DNA of 64,000 nt, from assembly GCF_016724845.1 (NCBI RefSeq), contig NZ_CP068082.1, positions 744,001-808,000 on the forward strand, in the 5' to 3' direction. Made by a program: the position numbers and the translations under genes. This document shows positions 1 through 8,651 of the stretch, piece after piece; the first letter of the stretch is position 1; every line of letters begins with the position of its first letter. Source of the stretch: Sphingobacterium spiritivorum. GTDB lineage: Bacteria; Bacteroidota; Bacteroidia; Sphingobacteriales; Sphingobacteriaceae. The notes beneath the pieces are model-generated. The model was not told the DNA's origin, did not search any database, and saw only the letters and a list, made by a program, of their open reading frames with translations.

Positions 1-1085
1 GTATTGGCAATATTAAATCCGCTCATACCGGATCCAAACGTATATTCGCCCTCGATCTGATTTCCCATGATCGGACGGGGAATGAGTTCGTAACTTACAT
101 TCAGTTTATTAGAGTCTACCTTTTCATACTGTATCTTGACACTTCTGAATCCATTCATCTCATACAATCTGTCGTAGGACAGATTCTCTTTACTCAAATC
201 ATATTTTTCTCCTGAGCGGACAAACATATAGCGCACAATAGGCTTGAGTCTGAAATTGCCTGTCTGATCCTCATAATGGATATTCAAACTTGTATCCACA
301 TAGTTTTTGGCTCTTCTTCCTGATATATTGTTCAGATTCCGGATCTTCAATGAGGTCTTATTAATTTCATAAACCGGATGTTCCTGTAGTTGCGGAGGAT
401 TTTCGATCGTAATCTTGAGATCTGTCTGGTAATTGCGCAGACCGGAATCAACGCCCACCCGCATATATTGACGGAGGTAGTCATAATAACCCTGATTTTT
501 CATCAGGAGAAACAACTGCTCCCGTTCTGTCAATAGTTTTCCTGCATCGTAGATATCTCCTTCTTTGACAGGAGAACTGCTGCTCAGTCTGGATTCGTAG
601 AGTTCTTTTATCTGTGGATCTTCAAAGGTATAGGTCTTGGTTCTGATTTTATATGGCGTACCGGGCTCTACTTTGAAATCTATATGTGCTCTCTTTCTTG
701 CAATCTTCACTTCTGGTTGTACCTTTGCATTAAAGTATCCTTTAGTCTGCAGGAAGCGTTGTATCTGCTGTCCCGAAAGTTCTACCAGAGCCGAATCCAG
801 AATACTGGGAGCCTCTCCTACATTTTTTATGTCGGCTTTCTTGTATCTGCCGTCTTTGGTATTGAATACATTATAGATAAACAGGTTGACTCTGGAATTT
901 GGTCTTAGTTCACTTGAAATATAAAGTGAGGACTGTTCCTTCAGACTGGCATTTACACCGGAAACACTCACATTTGTCACCAAAGCATGATCGTCTTCCA
1001 GGTATTTTGTTGAACGACAGGATGTAAAAATTAACAACAAAAGCGTTATACTTGCAAATGCGAAAAGGGTCGTTTGTTTAATCAT
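1..1085 (-). CDS. TamL/BamA-like outer-membrane assembly lipoprotein, C-terminus off the window
   Basis: The gene reads leftward from an ATG at 1083-1085 and leaves the window, so only about the first 361 residues are visible. The N-terminus has a hydrophobic segment ending in a lipobox (IFTSC, Cys near residue 23). Behind it lie repeated beta-alpha-beta segments typical of POTRA domains, such as the stretch around QIQRFLQTKGYFNAKVQPEV. A BamA/TamA-type protein with a lipid anchor instead of a plain signal peptide matches Bacteroidota TamL, which acts with TamB in outer-membrane assembly. The beta-barrel that would confirm this lies outside the window. The start codon is only 5 bp from that of the divergent methyltransferase gene. 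The fold class is fairly secure; the exact subfamily is inferred. Confidence 0.75.
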   Translation of the reverse strand, partial: MIKQTTLFAFASITLLLLIFTSCRSTKYLEDDHALVTNVSVSGVNASLKEQSSLYISSELRPNSRVNLFIYNVFNTKDGRYKKADIKNVGEAPSILDSALVELSGQQIQRFLQTKGYFNAKVQPEVKIARKRAHIDFKVEPGTPYKIRTKTYTFEDPQIKELYESRLSSSSPVKEGDIYDAGKLLTEREQLFLLMKNQGYYDYLRQYMRVGVDSGLRNYQTDLKITIENPPQLQEHPVYEINKTSLKIRNLNNISGRRAKNYVDTSLNIHYEDQTGNFRLKPIVRYMFVRSGEKYDLSKENLSYDRLYEMNGFRSVKIQYEKVDSNKLNVSYELIPRPIMGNQIEGEYTFGSGMSGFNIAN

Positions 1086-1090
1086 TAAAA

Positions 1091-1840
1091 ATGTTATCAA
1101 AAGCGCAAATCAGTCTTATTACATCTCTACAGCACAAAAAGTTTCGTAAGCAACATAGCCTTTTTGTCGTAGAAGGAATAAAATCCGTAACCGAGTTTTT
1201 ATCTTCAGCATATGACGTGCATGCACTGTTTTACACAGCAAATGTGACTACAAAAGTGGTTAAAATACCGCACAATATAAAATCTTATGAACTGACTGAT
1301 AACGAATTCTCAAAAATCAGCCAACTCAAATCACCTCAGGGGATATTAGCACTGGTCAGGTTGCCGGAGGAAAAAACTCCTGAGCAGCTGGATTTTGCCA
1401 ATCAGTTTACACTTGTATTGGATGATGTACAGGATCCGGGTAATCTAGGCACCATTATCCGTACTGCTGAATGGTTTGGATTTAAGCATATTGTCTGTTC
1501 GGCAGGAACAGTAGATGCCTATAATCCTAAGGTAGTACAAGCGACTATGGGCTCGCTATCCCGTACACAGATTCATTACACCGATCTGGAGTCTTTCATC
1601 CGTACAGTCCGTTTACCTGTTTTTGGAGCATTACTGGATGGTACGTCGATCTATGAGACGCGCTGGGGCAAAGAGGGGCTGATTCTTATGGGAAATGAAG
1701 GTAACGGCATTAGTGAAAAACTATTAGATCTTATAGACCATGCTGTCACTATACCCCGTACAGGACAGGCTGAATCGCTCAATGTAGCTGTTGCAACCAC
1801 TATATTTTGCAATGAAATTGCGAGAATGAATTTTATATAA
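1091..1840 (+). CDS. TrmH/SpoU-family RNA 2'-O-methyltransferase
   Basis: This 249-residue protein is a SAM-dependent ribose methyltransferase of the SPOUT class that acts on rRNA or tRNA. The N-terminus (residues 1-100) resembles the SpoU substrate-binding domain. The catalytic domain carries DDVQDPGNLGTIIRTAEWFG at 111-130 (motif 1), LMGNEGNGI near 200 (motif 2) and SLNVAVATTIF near 230 (motif 3), which form the trefoil-knot SAM site. Length is normal for the family. The ATG follows the divergent tamL start by 5 bp, and its TAA overlaps the ATG of the next gene (TAATG), suggesting translational coupling to the transporter. The precise RNA target cannot be read from sequence. Confidence 0.92.
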   Translation: MLSKAQISLITSLQHKKFRKQHSLFVVEGIKSVTEFLSSAYDVHALFYTANVTTKVVKIPHNIKSYELTDNEFSKISQLKSPQGILALVRLPEEKTPEQLDFANQFTLVLDDVQDPGNLGTIIRTAEWFGFKHIVCSAGTVDAYNPKVVQATMGSLSRTQIHYTDLESFIRTVRLPVFGALLDGTSIYETRWGKEGLILMGNEGNGISEKLLDLIDHAVTIPRTGQAESLNVAVATTIFCNEIARMNFI

Positions 1841-3030
1841 TGACGGAGTCTCCTCAAAAATCGATCTACACCCTGCAATTTGCTCTTCTATGCCTTAGTT
1901 CTCTGCTCTTTTCGTCGAGTTTTAATATGATTATCCCCGAATTGCCGAATTACCTGAGCAATATGGGCGGAGCAGAATATAAGGGGCTTATTATTGCATT
2001 ATTTACACTTACGGCGGGTATCTCCAGACCGTTTAGCGGAAAACTCACCGATCGCTGGGGACGGGTGCCCATTATGGCTGTCGGATCTGTGGTTTGTTTT
2101 TTCTGTGGTTTTCTGTATCCCGTACTTACCTCTGTTTCCGGATTTTTGATGTTACGGCTCATCCATGGATTTTCCACAGGATTCAAACCTACAGCGACTT
2201 CGGCCTATGTAGCTGATATTATTCCGCGTGAACGTTGGGGTGAAGCTTTAGGATTACACGGACTTTGTTTCAGTATTGGGGGTGCCGTTGGTCCTGCAAT
2301 AGGGAGTGCTATATTTCAATCTTATGGCATCAATACCATGTTTTATAGCTCTTCTGTATTTGCGTTGTTATCCATTGTCATTGTGATCAATATGAAGGAG
2401 ACGCTGAAGACAAAAGAAAAACTGCATATTTCTATGTTCAAAATATCCCGTTCGGATATTATTGATATCGGTGCTTTACCGGCAGGTATCGTTACTTTTC
2501 TGTCTTATTCTGCCTATGGTGTGATTCTGACCCTTATTCCTGACTGGAGTGAACATCTGGGTCTGAGCAATAAAGGTGTTTTCTTTACTGCCTATACGAT
2601 TACCTCTATTCTGATCCGCTTTGTTTCGGGAAAAGTCTCCGACAGATACGGACGGACTAAAGTTATTATGGTCGGTCTGGTCATTGTAGCACTATCGCTC
2701 TATCTGATCAGCGAGGGAGACTCCTTCTTCCGGCTTATGCTTGGGGCGAGTGTATATGGTATCGGTACCGGTATCTTATCTCCGGCAGTAAACGCCTGGA
2801 CCATTGATCTGAGTCATCCGCAACAACGGGGACGTGCTGTTGCGACCATGTATATTGCACTGGAGGCAGGGATCGGATTAGGTGCATTATGTGCCGGATT
2901 TTTCTATCAGGATATCATCTCCAGAATTCCGCAGATCATGCTGGTCAATTCAGGCATCTTATTTGTAGCGCTGGCGTATATGTTTTGGTGGGAAAAATCA
3001 AAAAAGATAAAACCTACAGTCCATATATAA
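1840..3030 (+). CDS. MFS efflux transporter (12 TM, DHA-like)
   Basis: A 396-residue integral membrane protein with about 12 hydrophobic segments. It has the major-facilitator loop 2-3 motif GKLTDRWGRVPI near residue 66 and a second copy, GKVSDRYGRTK, at the matching place in the C-terminal half. RxxxG/GPxxG-type residues (GGAVGPAIGSAIF) appear in TM5, as in drug:H+ antiporters. It probably exports small molecules across the inner membrane; substrate unknown. It overlaps the methyltransferase gene by one base and is followed 39 bp later by another transporter on the same strand, so a three-gene unit is likely. No truncation seen. Confidence 0.88.
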   Translation: MTESPQKSIYTLQFALLCLSSLLFSSSFNMIIPELPNYLSNMGGAEYKGLIIALFTLTAGISRPFSGKLTDRWGRVPIMAVGSVVCFFCGFLYPVLTSVSGFLMLRLIHGFSTGFKPTATSAYVADIIPRERWGEALGLHGLCFSIGGAVGPAIGSAIFQSYGINTMFYSSSVFALLSIVIVINMKETLKTKEKLHISMFKISRSDIIDIGALPAGIVTFLSYSAYGVILTLIPDWSEHLGLSNKGVFFTAYTITSILIRFVSGKVSDRYGRTKVIMVGLVIVALSLYLISEGDSFFRLMLGASVYGIGTGILSPAVNAWTIDLSHPQQRGRAVATMYIALEAGIGLGALCAGFFYQDIISRIPQIMLVNSGILFVALAYMFWWEKSKKIKPTVHI

Positions 3031-3069
3031 TGTTATTAGATAACAAAATCACAAATCATACTCATCTAT

Positions 3070-4260
3070 ATGGAAGAAAAAAAAACCTCACAACCTTACG
3101 CACTGGGTCTGTCGTCAAGTCTCTTTGCACTGGTGCTCATTATTGCACTCATGTATGTCACTCAAAGCGTATTGGTTCCGCTTTTATTTTCTATTATTAT
3201 TTCCATTACCCTTTTTCCGATTGCTAACTTTTTAGAGAGAAAGCTTCATTTTGTACGTTCTCTTGCGGCTATTGTTTCCGTTATTATAGCGATACTGATC
3301 ATCGGAGGTCTGATTTGGTTTATTGTTCATGAAAGTATTATTATCGGAAAGGATGCTACCGATATTACGAAAAAAGTCATGTCCGTAGTCGAGAGTTTCC
3401 AGTCCTGGGTTGAGGGCCGCTTTGGTGTACAACGCAGTGAGATGGCCGCTCAGTTTCAGGAACAGAGTAACAAAATGCTCAACAATGTCGGAGGTTACTT
3501 ATCTACAGCATTTGGTTCTATCGGCAGTACACTTGCAGGAATGGTTCTGGTACCCATTTTTATCTTTTTCCTGTTGTATTACCGCGATTTCTTTAAGGAA
3601 TTTTTCTTTAAAGCCTTTCCAAACACAGAAAATCAGAAAGTACATGGGGTACTCAACAGGATTTACGAAGTGATTCAAAGCTACTTTTTAGGATTGGTCA
3701 CTGTAATGGGTATAGTGGCGGTGCTGAATACTGCAGGATTAATGATTATGGGAATAGAATACGCCTGGTTTTTCGGATCCTTAGCTTCGTTTCTGATGTT
3801 GCTGCCTTATATTGGCATCGCTATCGGATCTATTCTGCCTGCTCTGTTCGCATTGGCAACAAAAGACAGCGCCTGGTATGCAATAGGCGTTATTGCGTGG
3901 TTTCAGGTGGTACAGTTTCTGGAAGGAAATATTATCACACCAAATATTGTAGGAGGAAAAGTGAGTATCAATCCGTTGATGGCCATTATTGCTATTCTTA
4001 TCGGAGGTATGATCTTCGGATTGGCAGGTCTGATCCTGGCATTACCGATGACCGCTGCACTGAAAGTAATATTCGATGCAATCCCTTCTATGCAGGCGAT
4101 CGGTTTCCTTATCGGAGAACCGGACAAAGGACATCTCAAACGCAACTCAACACAGGAATTGCTTACTAAGTGGGGTATCGTACGTCCGGCAAGACTGAAA
4201 AAGAAAAAGGTTGCGGAAACTCCGAAACCTAAAGACGATAAGAATACTGAGAATTTATAG
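3070..4260 (+). CDS. AI-2E family transporter (PerM/YdiK-like permease)
   Basis: This 396-residue membrane protein has the AI-2E transporter layout: paired N-terminal TM helices, a soluble amphipathic middle (residues ~75-150), then a bundle of TM helices with conserved glycine-rich segments (LPYIGIAIGSILPALFAL and PLMAIIAILIGGMIFGLAG). The C-terminal 60 residues are charged and lysine-rich (KKKKVAETPKPKDD), predicted cytoplasmic. Despite the family name, members are varied and many are not autoinducer exporters; the substrate is unknown. It is probably co-transcribed with the MFS gene 39 bp upstream. A strong hairpin right after the stop codon separates it from convergent dnaE. Confidence 0.88.
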   Translation: MEEKKTSQPYALGLSSSLFALVLIIALMYVTQSVLVPLLFSIIISITLFPIANFLERKLHFVRSLAAIVSVIIAILIIGGLIWFIVHESIIIGKDATDITKKVMSVVESFQSWVEGRFGVQRSEMAAQFQEQSNKMLNNVGGYLSTAFGSIGSTLAGMVLVPIFIFFLLYYRDFFKEFFFKAFPNTENQKVHGVLNRIYEVIQSYFLGLVTVMGIVAVLNTAGLMIMGIEYAWFFGSLASFLMLLPYIGIAIGSILPALFALATKDSAWYAIGVIAWFQVVQFLEGNIITPNIVGGKVSINPLMAIIAILIGGMIFGLAGLILALPMTAALKVIFDAIPSMQAIGFLIGEPDKGHLKRNSTQELLTKWGIVRPARLKKKKVAETPKPKDDKNTENL

Positions 4261-4298
4261 TTTAAATTGCATGGGGCTCAGGCCCCATGCAATTTAAA
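4261..4298. terminator. Bidirectional hairpin terminator between convergent genes
   Basis: A perfect 17-bp stem (4261-4277 with 4282-4298) has a TCAG loop and A/T-rich flanks, so it can act in both directions. It starts right after the AI-2E gene stop and overlaps the stop codon of dnaE on the other strand. Confidence 0.85.
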
Positions 4299-7212
4299 AA
4301 CGATAGCCTATTTTTTTCATCCGGCTTACTTCCAGCGAATACACCCCAAACTCTTCAACAACCTTACCGGTCAATTGATAGAATCCGTTACCCAGAAAAG
4401 GATAATACTGCAGTGTGACCGGAAAATGTACAGTATCCAGCCAATCGGCATTACAATCCAGAAAAGTTCCGAAAACCATCCGCTCCTTGCGGATCGTCCA
4501 TGTTTCCTTGATTGTTACAAGGCGGCCTATCATGCTGACTTCTTTACCTAACAAATGAACCAGATCACCTACATTGACTGTATTGGCCAGGTATTTCGGA
4601 TCCAGCAGATCGAAAAAATCGCCGACGATAAATCCCATTAATTCCAGTTGATCTTTATAATCTTCCATAGGCTCTTCTTCGAATTCGGGCAACTGAAAAT
4701 CAAGCACAGGAGTTTCAAAAAGGGATACTTCCAGAATTTGCTGCCGGGTAGTCATAAAATTAGCTTCCCACAAAAGGGCTTTTTTATTTTTCCCGGTAAA
4801 GCGTAACGCATCAATACGGATCAGCAGATTCAACTGTTCCATACCCGGCGACAACCGGGCAATAAAATCATTCAGATCCCGGTATATACCGTTTTTTCTG
4901 CGTTCGGTAATAATGTTATGCGCGAATTTTTCTTCCAATCCCTGTAAATGGATCAATCCTACGTATACGGTATCGTTAACAATGTTGGTATAGTATTGAC
5001 TGTGATTGATACAAGGGAGCTGTACATGAGCACCCGTCTTGAAAAGTTCCTGAAAATAAAATTCAGTACGGTAAAATCCGCCGAAGTTATTGATCACGGC
5101 TACATAAAACTCACGCGGATAATAGGTCTTCAGAAAGAGACTTTGATAACTTTCCACAGCAAAAGATGCACTATGTCCTTTGGCAAAAGAATATCCGCCG
5201 AAGCTTTCCATCTGCCGCCACACCTCTCTTGTCACCTGCTCTTCATATCCTCTTTCGCGGCAATTATCAAAAAAGGTCTGCCGCAGTTTCTCGAATTTAT
5301 TTTCAGAACGGTATTTCCCGCTCATTGCTCTGCGCAGAATATCGGCCTGATCCAGAGAAATACCCGCAAAATGGTGTGCGACTTTGATCACATCTTCCTG
5401 GTAAACCATTACGCCGAAAGTCTCTGCCAGCAGTTCTTTCATCTTCGGATGGAGATACAGCACCTTATCCCGGTCATGATAACGTTCTATATACTGTTTC
5501 ATCATTCCGGACTGCGCTACTCCCGGCCTGATAATGGAACTGGCTGCAACGAGTGTAAGGTAATCGGAGCATTGCAGCTTGCCCAATAGCTGCCTCATTG
5601 CCGGACTTTCGATATAAAAACAGCCTATTGTATCTCCTGAACGGATCTTCTCTGCCAGCAAAGGATCCTCAAAAAAGCGTTCCACCTGATGAATATCAAT
5701 ATGTTTTCCGGTATTTTCTTCTATCAGTTGCAAGGCATCTTTGATATGTCCCAATCCTCTCTGGCTTAATATATCGAACTTGAACAATCCGACACGTTCA
5801 GCTTCGAACATATCCATATGGATAGTCTGAAAATCTTTGGGCGGAAGTTCTACAGCCGCATAGTGGCAGATGGGTTTTTCGCTGATGAGTACTCCACCGG
5901 CATGTACACTCAGGTGGTTGGGAAAGTGTTCGAGCAACTGTCCGTACTTATGTATCCAGCCCTGTATCTTATCTTCTGTACGCCATTCGCGCTGTGCAAC
6001 GAGCTGATCGATCTCTGCCTTTGGCAATCCGAATACTTTGCCCAGTTCCCGGATAATAGCACGTCGTTTAAAGGTACTGTACATCCCCAGTAGCGATACG
6101 TGCTGCCGTCCGTATCTTTTGAACATATAATCAAAGATCGCATCCCGGTCTTTCCAGCTGAAGTCAATATCAAAATCCGGAGGTGAGCTCCGGTCGGGAT
6201 TGAGAAAGCGCTCAAAATACAGATCCAGTTTGATCGGATCTACATCTGTGATCCGAAGGCAATAAGCGACAATAGAATTGGCTCCACTTCCTCTTCCTAC
6301 ATGATAAAATCCACGCTCGTGTGCATACCGCAGTATATCCCATATGATCAGAAAATAGGCATTAAACCCCTGTTTACCGATCATCTTTAGTTCTTTTTCT
6401 ACACGTTCGAAAGCCTCCTTATGCTCTGTCCCATAGCGCATGACACAGCCTTCCATCGCCAGCTTGCGCAGCAGATGACGATCGTCTTCTTCGGTAGTTG
6501 TAAAATATTTACGGTTCTTATCGGTTTTCAGCTCCATGCTGATATGACAGCTATCTGCGACCTGTATGGTTCGCGAAATCACTGTTGGAAAGCGGGCAAA
6601 CTGACGAACCAATTCTACTTCAGACAGTAGCATTTCATCGCTTCCTGCGATATCTTCAGGAAGAAGCTTGGAGAGCAGCGTGTTGCGGGCTATTGCACGC
6701 AACAGGCGATGTAAGTTAAAGTAAGTTCTGTCCTGGAATGTTACCGGGCTCAGCATCACGAAACGGTCTGCAGCAAGCTCCTGCTGCAGTTCCAGCCGGT
6801 TCAGATCCTGCGGACGCAGGCCAATCAACTCCCCTTCCCGGAGTGCACTGACAGATTTCTGTCCGTACCGGTAAATAATCCAGAGATGTTCGGTTGACAG
6901 TTCGGGTTCTGCCGGGAAGTTTTCCTTACGCTGATTGTATGCAGACAAAAACTCGTTGATCTGGAAAAAACCTGTTTCATTGCGCGCTAATAGGATATAA
7001 CAGAACACATGGTCGTTGCGGATTTCTGTCCCCAGAATCGGCTTGATTCCCTGCTCTCTGCATTTTAACACAAAATCCCAGCTATCTGCTGTGTTATTGA
7101 TATTCGTCAGTGCAAGTGTGTGTATATCCAGTGCCTTGGCATCTTCTACCAGTTGTTTGGAAGAAAAAGTACCGTAATGGTAGCTAAACCAGGTTTTACA
7201 ATTTAAATACAT
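4294..7212 (-). CDS. DNA polymerase III alpha-type polymerase (DnaE2-like, translesion partner)
   Basis: A C-family polymerase of 972 residues, shorter than replicative DnaE (~1160). The polymerase palm has PPDFDIDFS at 344-352, supplying two catalytic aspartates, followed by HVGRGSGANS-type and KFDILSQRGLGHI segments. HhH and OB-like regions follow to the C-terminus. The N-terminal PHP domain looks degenerate: the usual HxH metal motif is replaced (SYHYGTF at 10-16). Its ATG overlaps the dinB stop codon by one base (TAATG on the minus strand), so the two polymerases are translationally coupled. This resembles imuB-dnaE2 mutasomes, but here the partner is a catalytically complete Y-family polymerase. 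Likely role: error-prone synthesis past lesions. The genome's replicative dnaE should exist elsewhere. Confidence 0.88.
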   Translation of the reverse strand: MYLNCKTWFSYHYGTFSSKQLVEDAKALDIHTLALTNINNTADSWDFVLKCREQGIKPILGTEIRNDHVFCYILLARNETGFFQINEFLSAYNQRKENFPAEPELSTEHLWIIYRYGQKSVSALREGELIGLRPQDLNRLELQQELAADRFVMLSPVTFQDRTYFNLHRLLRAIARNTLLSKLLPEDIAGSDEMLLSEVELVRQFARFPTVISRTIQVADSCHISMELKTDKNRKYFTTTEEDDRHLLRKLAMEGCVMRYGTEHKEAFERVEKELKMIGKQGFNAYFLIIWDILRYAHERGFYHVGRGSGANSIVAYCLRITDVDPIKLDLYFERFLNPDRSSPPDFDIDFSWKDRDAIFDYMFKRYGRQHVSLLGMYSTFKRRAIIRELGKVFGLPKAEIDQLVAQREWRTEDKIQGWIHKYGQLLEHFPNHLSVHAGGVLISEKPICHYAAVELPPKDFQTIHMDMFEAERVGLFKFDILSQRGLGHIKDALQLIEENTGKHIDIHQVERFFEDPLLAEKIRSGDTIGCFYIESPAMRQLLGKLQCSDYLTLVAASSIIRPGVAQSGMMKQYIERYHDRDKVLYLHPKMKELLAETFGVMVYQEDVIKVAHHFAGISLDQADILRRAMSGKYRSENKFEKLRQTFFDNCRERGYEEQVTREVWRQMESFGGYSFAKGHSASFAVESYQSLFLKTYYPREFYVAVINNFGGFYRTEFYFQELFKTGAHVQLPCINHSQYYTNIVNDTVYVGLIHLQGLEEKFAHNIITERRKNGIYRDLNDFIARLSPGMEQLNLLIRIDALRFTGKNKKALLWEANFMTTRQQILEVSLFETPVLDFQLPEFEEEPMEDYKDQLELMGFIVGDFFDLLDPKYLANTVNVGDLVHLLGKEVSMIGRLVTIKETWTIRKERMVFGTFLDCNADWLDTVHFPVTLQYYPFLGNGFYQLTGKVVEEFGVYSLEVSRMKKIGYRF

Positions 7213-8393
7213 TAATTTCTTTCTTTTTCCGGTGGTTTGGGAACTGATATTGCCCTTTTGACAACTGCATCTCCGTAACGTTGCCGGATATAATCCATCG
7301 CCTGATAAAGCCGCACACTCTCTACCGTATCTTCAAACAAATCAATCTGATACTGTCCCTGTACCAGATGGCTGAAACGTACGCCAAGCAGCCGCACCAA
7401 TAGCCGCTTGTCGTACAGTTTCGCAAAAAGTTCTTTGGCCTTGGATAGCAATACGGCATCCGAAGCAGTATATGGAATAACCATTTGTTTACTCACTGTG
7501 TCAAAATTGGAGTAACGCAGTTTAATGGTAATGCAACCCGTAAGACGGCGATGCTGTCGCAACTGAAAGGTCATTCTTTCGGTCATACGGATGAGTTCGC
7601 TCTTCAGATAATAAATATCAATGGTATCCTGTTCAAAAGTCTCTTCGGTCCCTATACTTTTTTGTTCAGAATAAGGGACTATGGGCGTAAAATCTATTCC
7701 ATTAGCTTTACGGGAGAGATCGACACCATTCTTACCCAGAAGATTCTGCATCATGGGAACAGGAATTTCACTCAATACCTTGATGGTACGAACGCCCATC
7801 TGATGCAATAATCCGGAAGTTTTGTTACCTATACCGGGCATTCGTTCTATCCGAAGCGGGGCGAGGTAATCTTTTTCAAGTCCATGTTCTACTTCCCGCT
7901 TTCCGTCAGGTTTGGCATCTTCCGTTGCGACCTTGGAAATGAGCTTATTGGAAGCTAAAGCATAACTGATTGGCAGACCGACTTCTTTTCGCACCTTCTG
8001 TTTGAGCTCTGCCATAAACTGACTGCAACCAAAAAAACGATCTACTCCGGTGAGATCTGCATAAAATTCGTCTATGCTGGCCTTTTCCATAACCGGTACA
8101 TACTCACGTACGACATCGGTCACCATCCTGGAATAATAGCTGTAACTGTCCATATCTCCACGGATCACAATGGCCTGGGGACAGAGGCGCAGGGCAAGTT
8201 TCATAGGCATAGCACTGTGAACACCGTATAACCGCGTCTCATAACTGCATGCTGATACGACAGCACGATCACTCATTCCCCCGACAATCAAGGGTTTGCC
8301 CACAAATTGCGTATTCTTCAACCGTTCTACACTCACAAAAAATGTATCCAGATCAAGATGCGCCACAAAACGCTTATCTCCCTGCCAAATCAT
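7212..8393 (-). CDS. dinB: DNA polymerase IV (Y-family, DinB)
   Basis: This 393-residue Y-family polymerase keeps its catalytic acids. HLDLDTFFVSVE near the N-terminus gives the first aspartate, and SIDEFYADLTG near residue 100 gives the Asp-Glu pair. The helix-hairpin-helix (RMPGIGNKTSGLL) and little-finger domains follow. Near the C-terminus QIDLF matches the beta-clamp binding motif. The ATG at 8391-8393 is preferred to an upstream TTG that adds six residues. It heads a two-gene operon with dnaE, with overlapping stop and start codons. A pair of palindromic direct repeats at 8420-8454 lies just upstream and is a candidate damage-response operator. Confidence 0.93.
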   Translation of the reverse strand: MIWQGDKRFVAHLDLDTFFVSVERLKNTQFVGKPLIVGGMSDRAVVSACSYETRLYGVHSAMPMKLALRLCPQAIVIRGDMDSYSYYSRMVTDVVREYVPVMEKASIDEFYADLTGVDRFFGCSQFMAELKQKVRKEVGLPISYALASNKLISKVATEDAKPDGKREVEHGLEKDYLAPLRIERMPGIGNKTSGLLHQMGVRTIKVLSEIPVPMMQNLLGKNGVDLSRKANGIDFTPIVPYSEQKSIGTEETFEQDTIDIYYLKSELIRMTERMTFQLRQHRRLTGCITIKLRYSNFDTVSKQMVIPYTASDAVLLSKAKELFAKLYDKRLLVRLLGVRFSHLVQGQYQIDLFEDTVESVRLYQAMDYIRQRYGDAVVKRAISVPKPPEKERN

Positions 8394-8419
8394 AAGTAGT
8401 TTCAAAAACAATCAAAATT

Positions 8420-8454
8420 ACTAATATTTTTAGTATAAAAACTAATATTTTTAG
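8420..8454. promoter_or_regulatory. Tandem palindromic repeats upstream of dinB-dnaE
   Basis: ACTAATATTTTTAG occurs at 8420-8433 and again at 8441-8454, a 21-bp period or about two helical turns. The first copy extends to a perfect palindrome ACTAA-N5-TTAGT (8420-8434); the second has one mismatch in the outer arm. Position 27 bp ahead of the dinB start fits a repressor site. The binding protein is unknown; a LexA-like SOS repressor is an inference. Confidence 0.6.
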
Positions 8455-8651
8455 ATTTTTAATCGAATTAAGCATTTAATTGTTCAAACCGGTCAAAAGA
8501 TTATACTCCGTTTCATCGGCTGTTTATTCCTTTTCAGAAATGATTTTTGAGGGTTTAGTTAAAAAACATGTGCTATTCAAAGAATAAACCTCAATTTTGT
8601 ATTTTACAATATATACACAGTATTGACCATACAATAATCTTTTCAAGTTTG

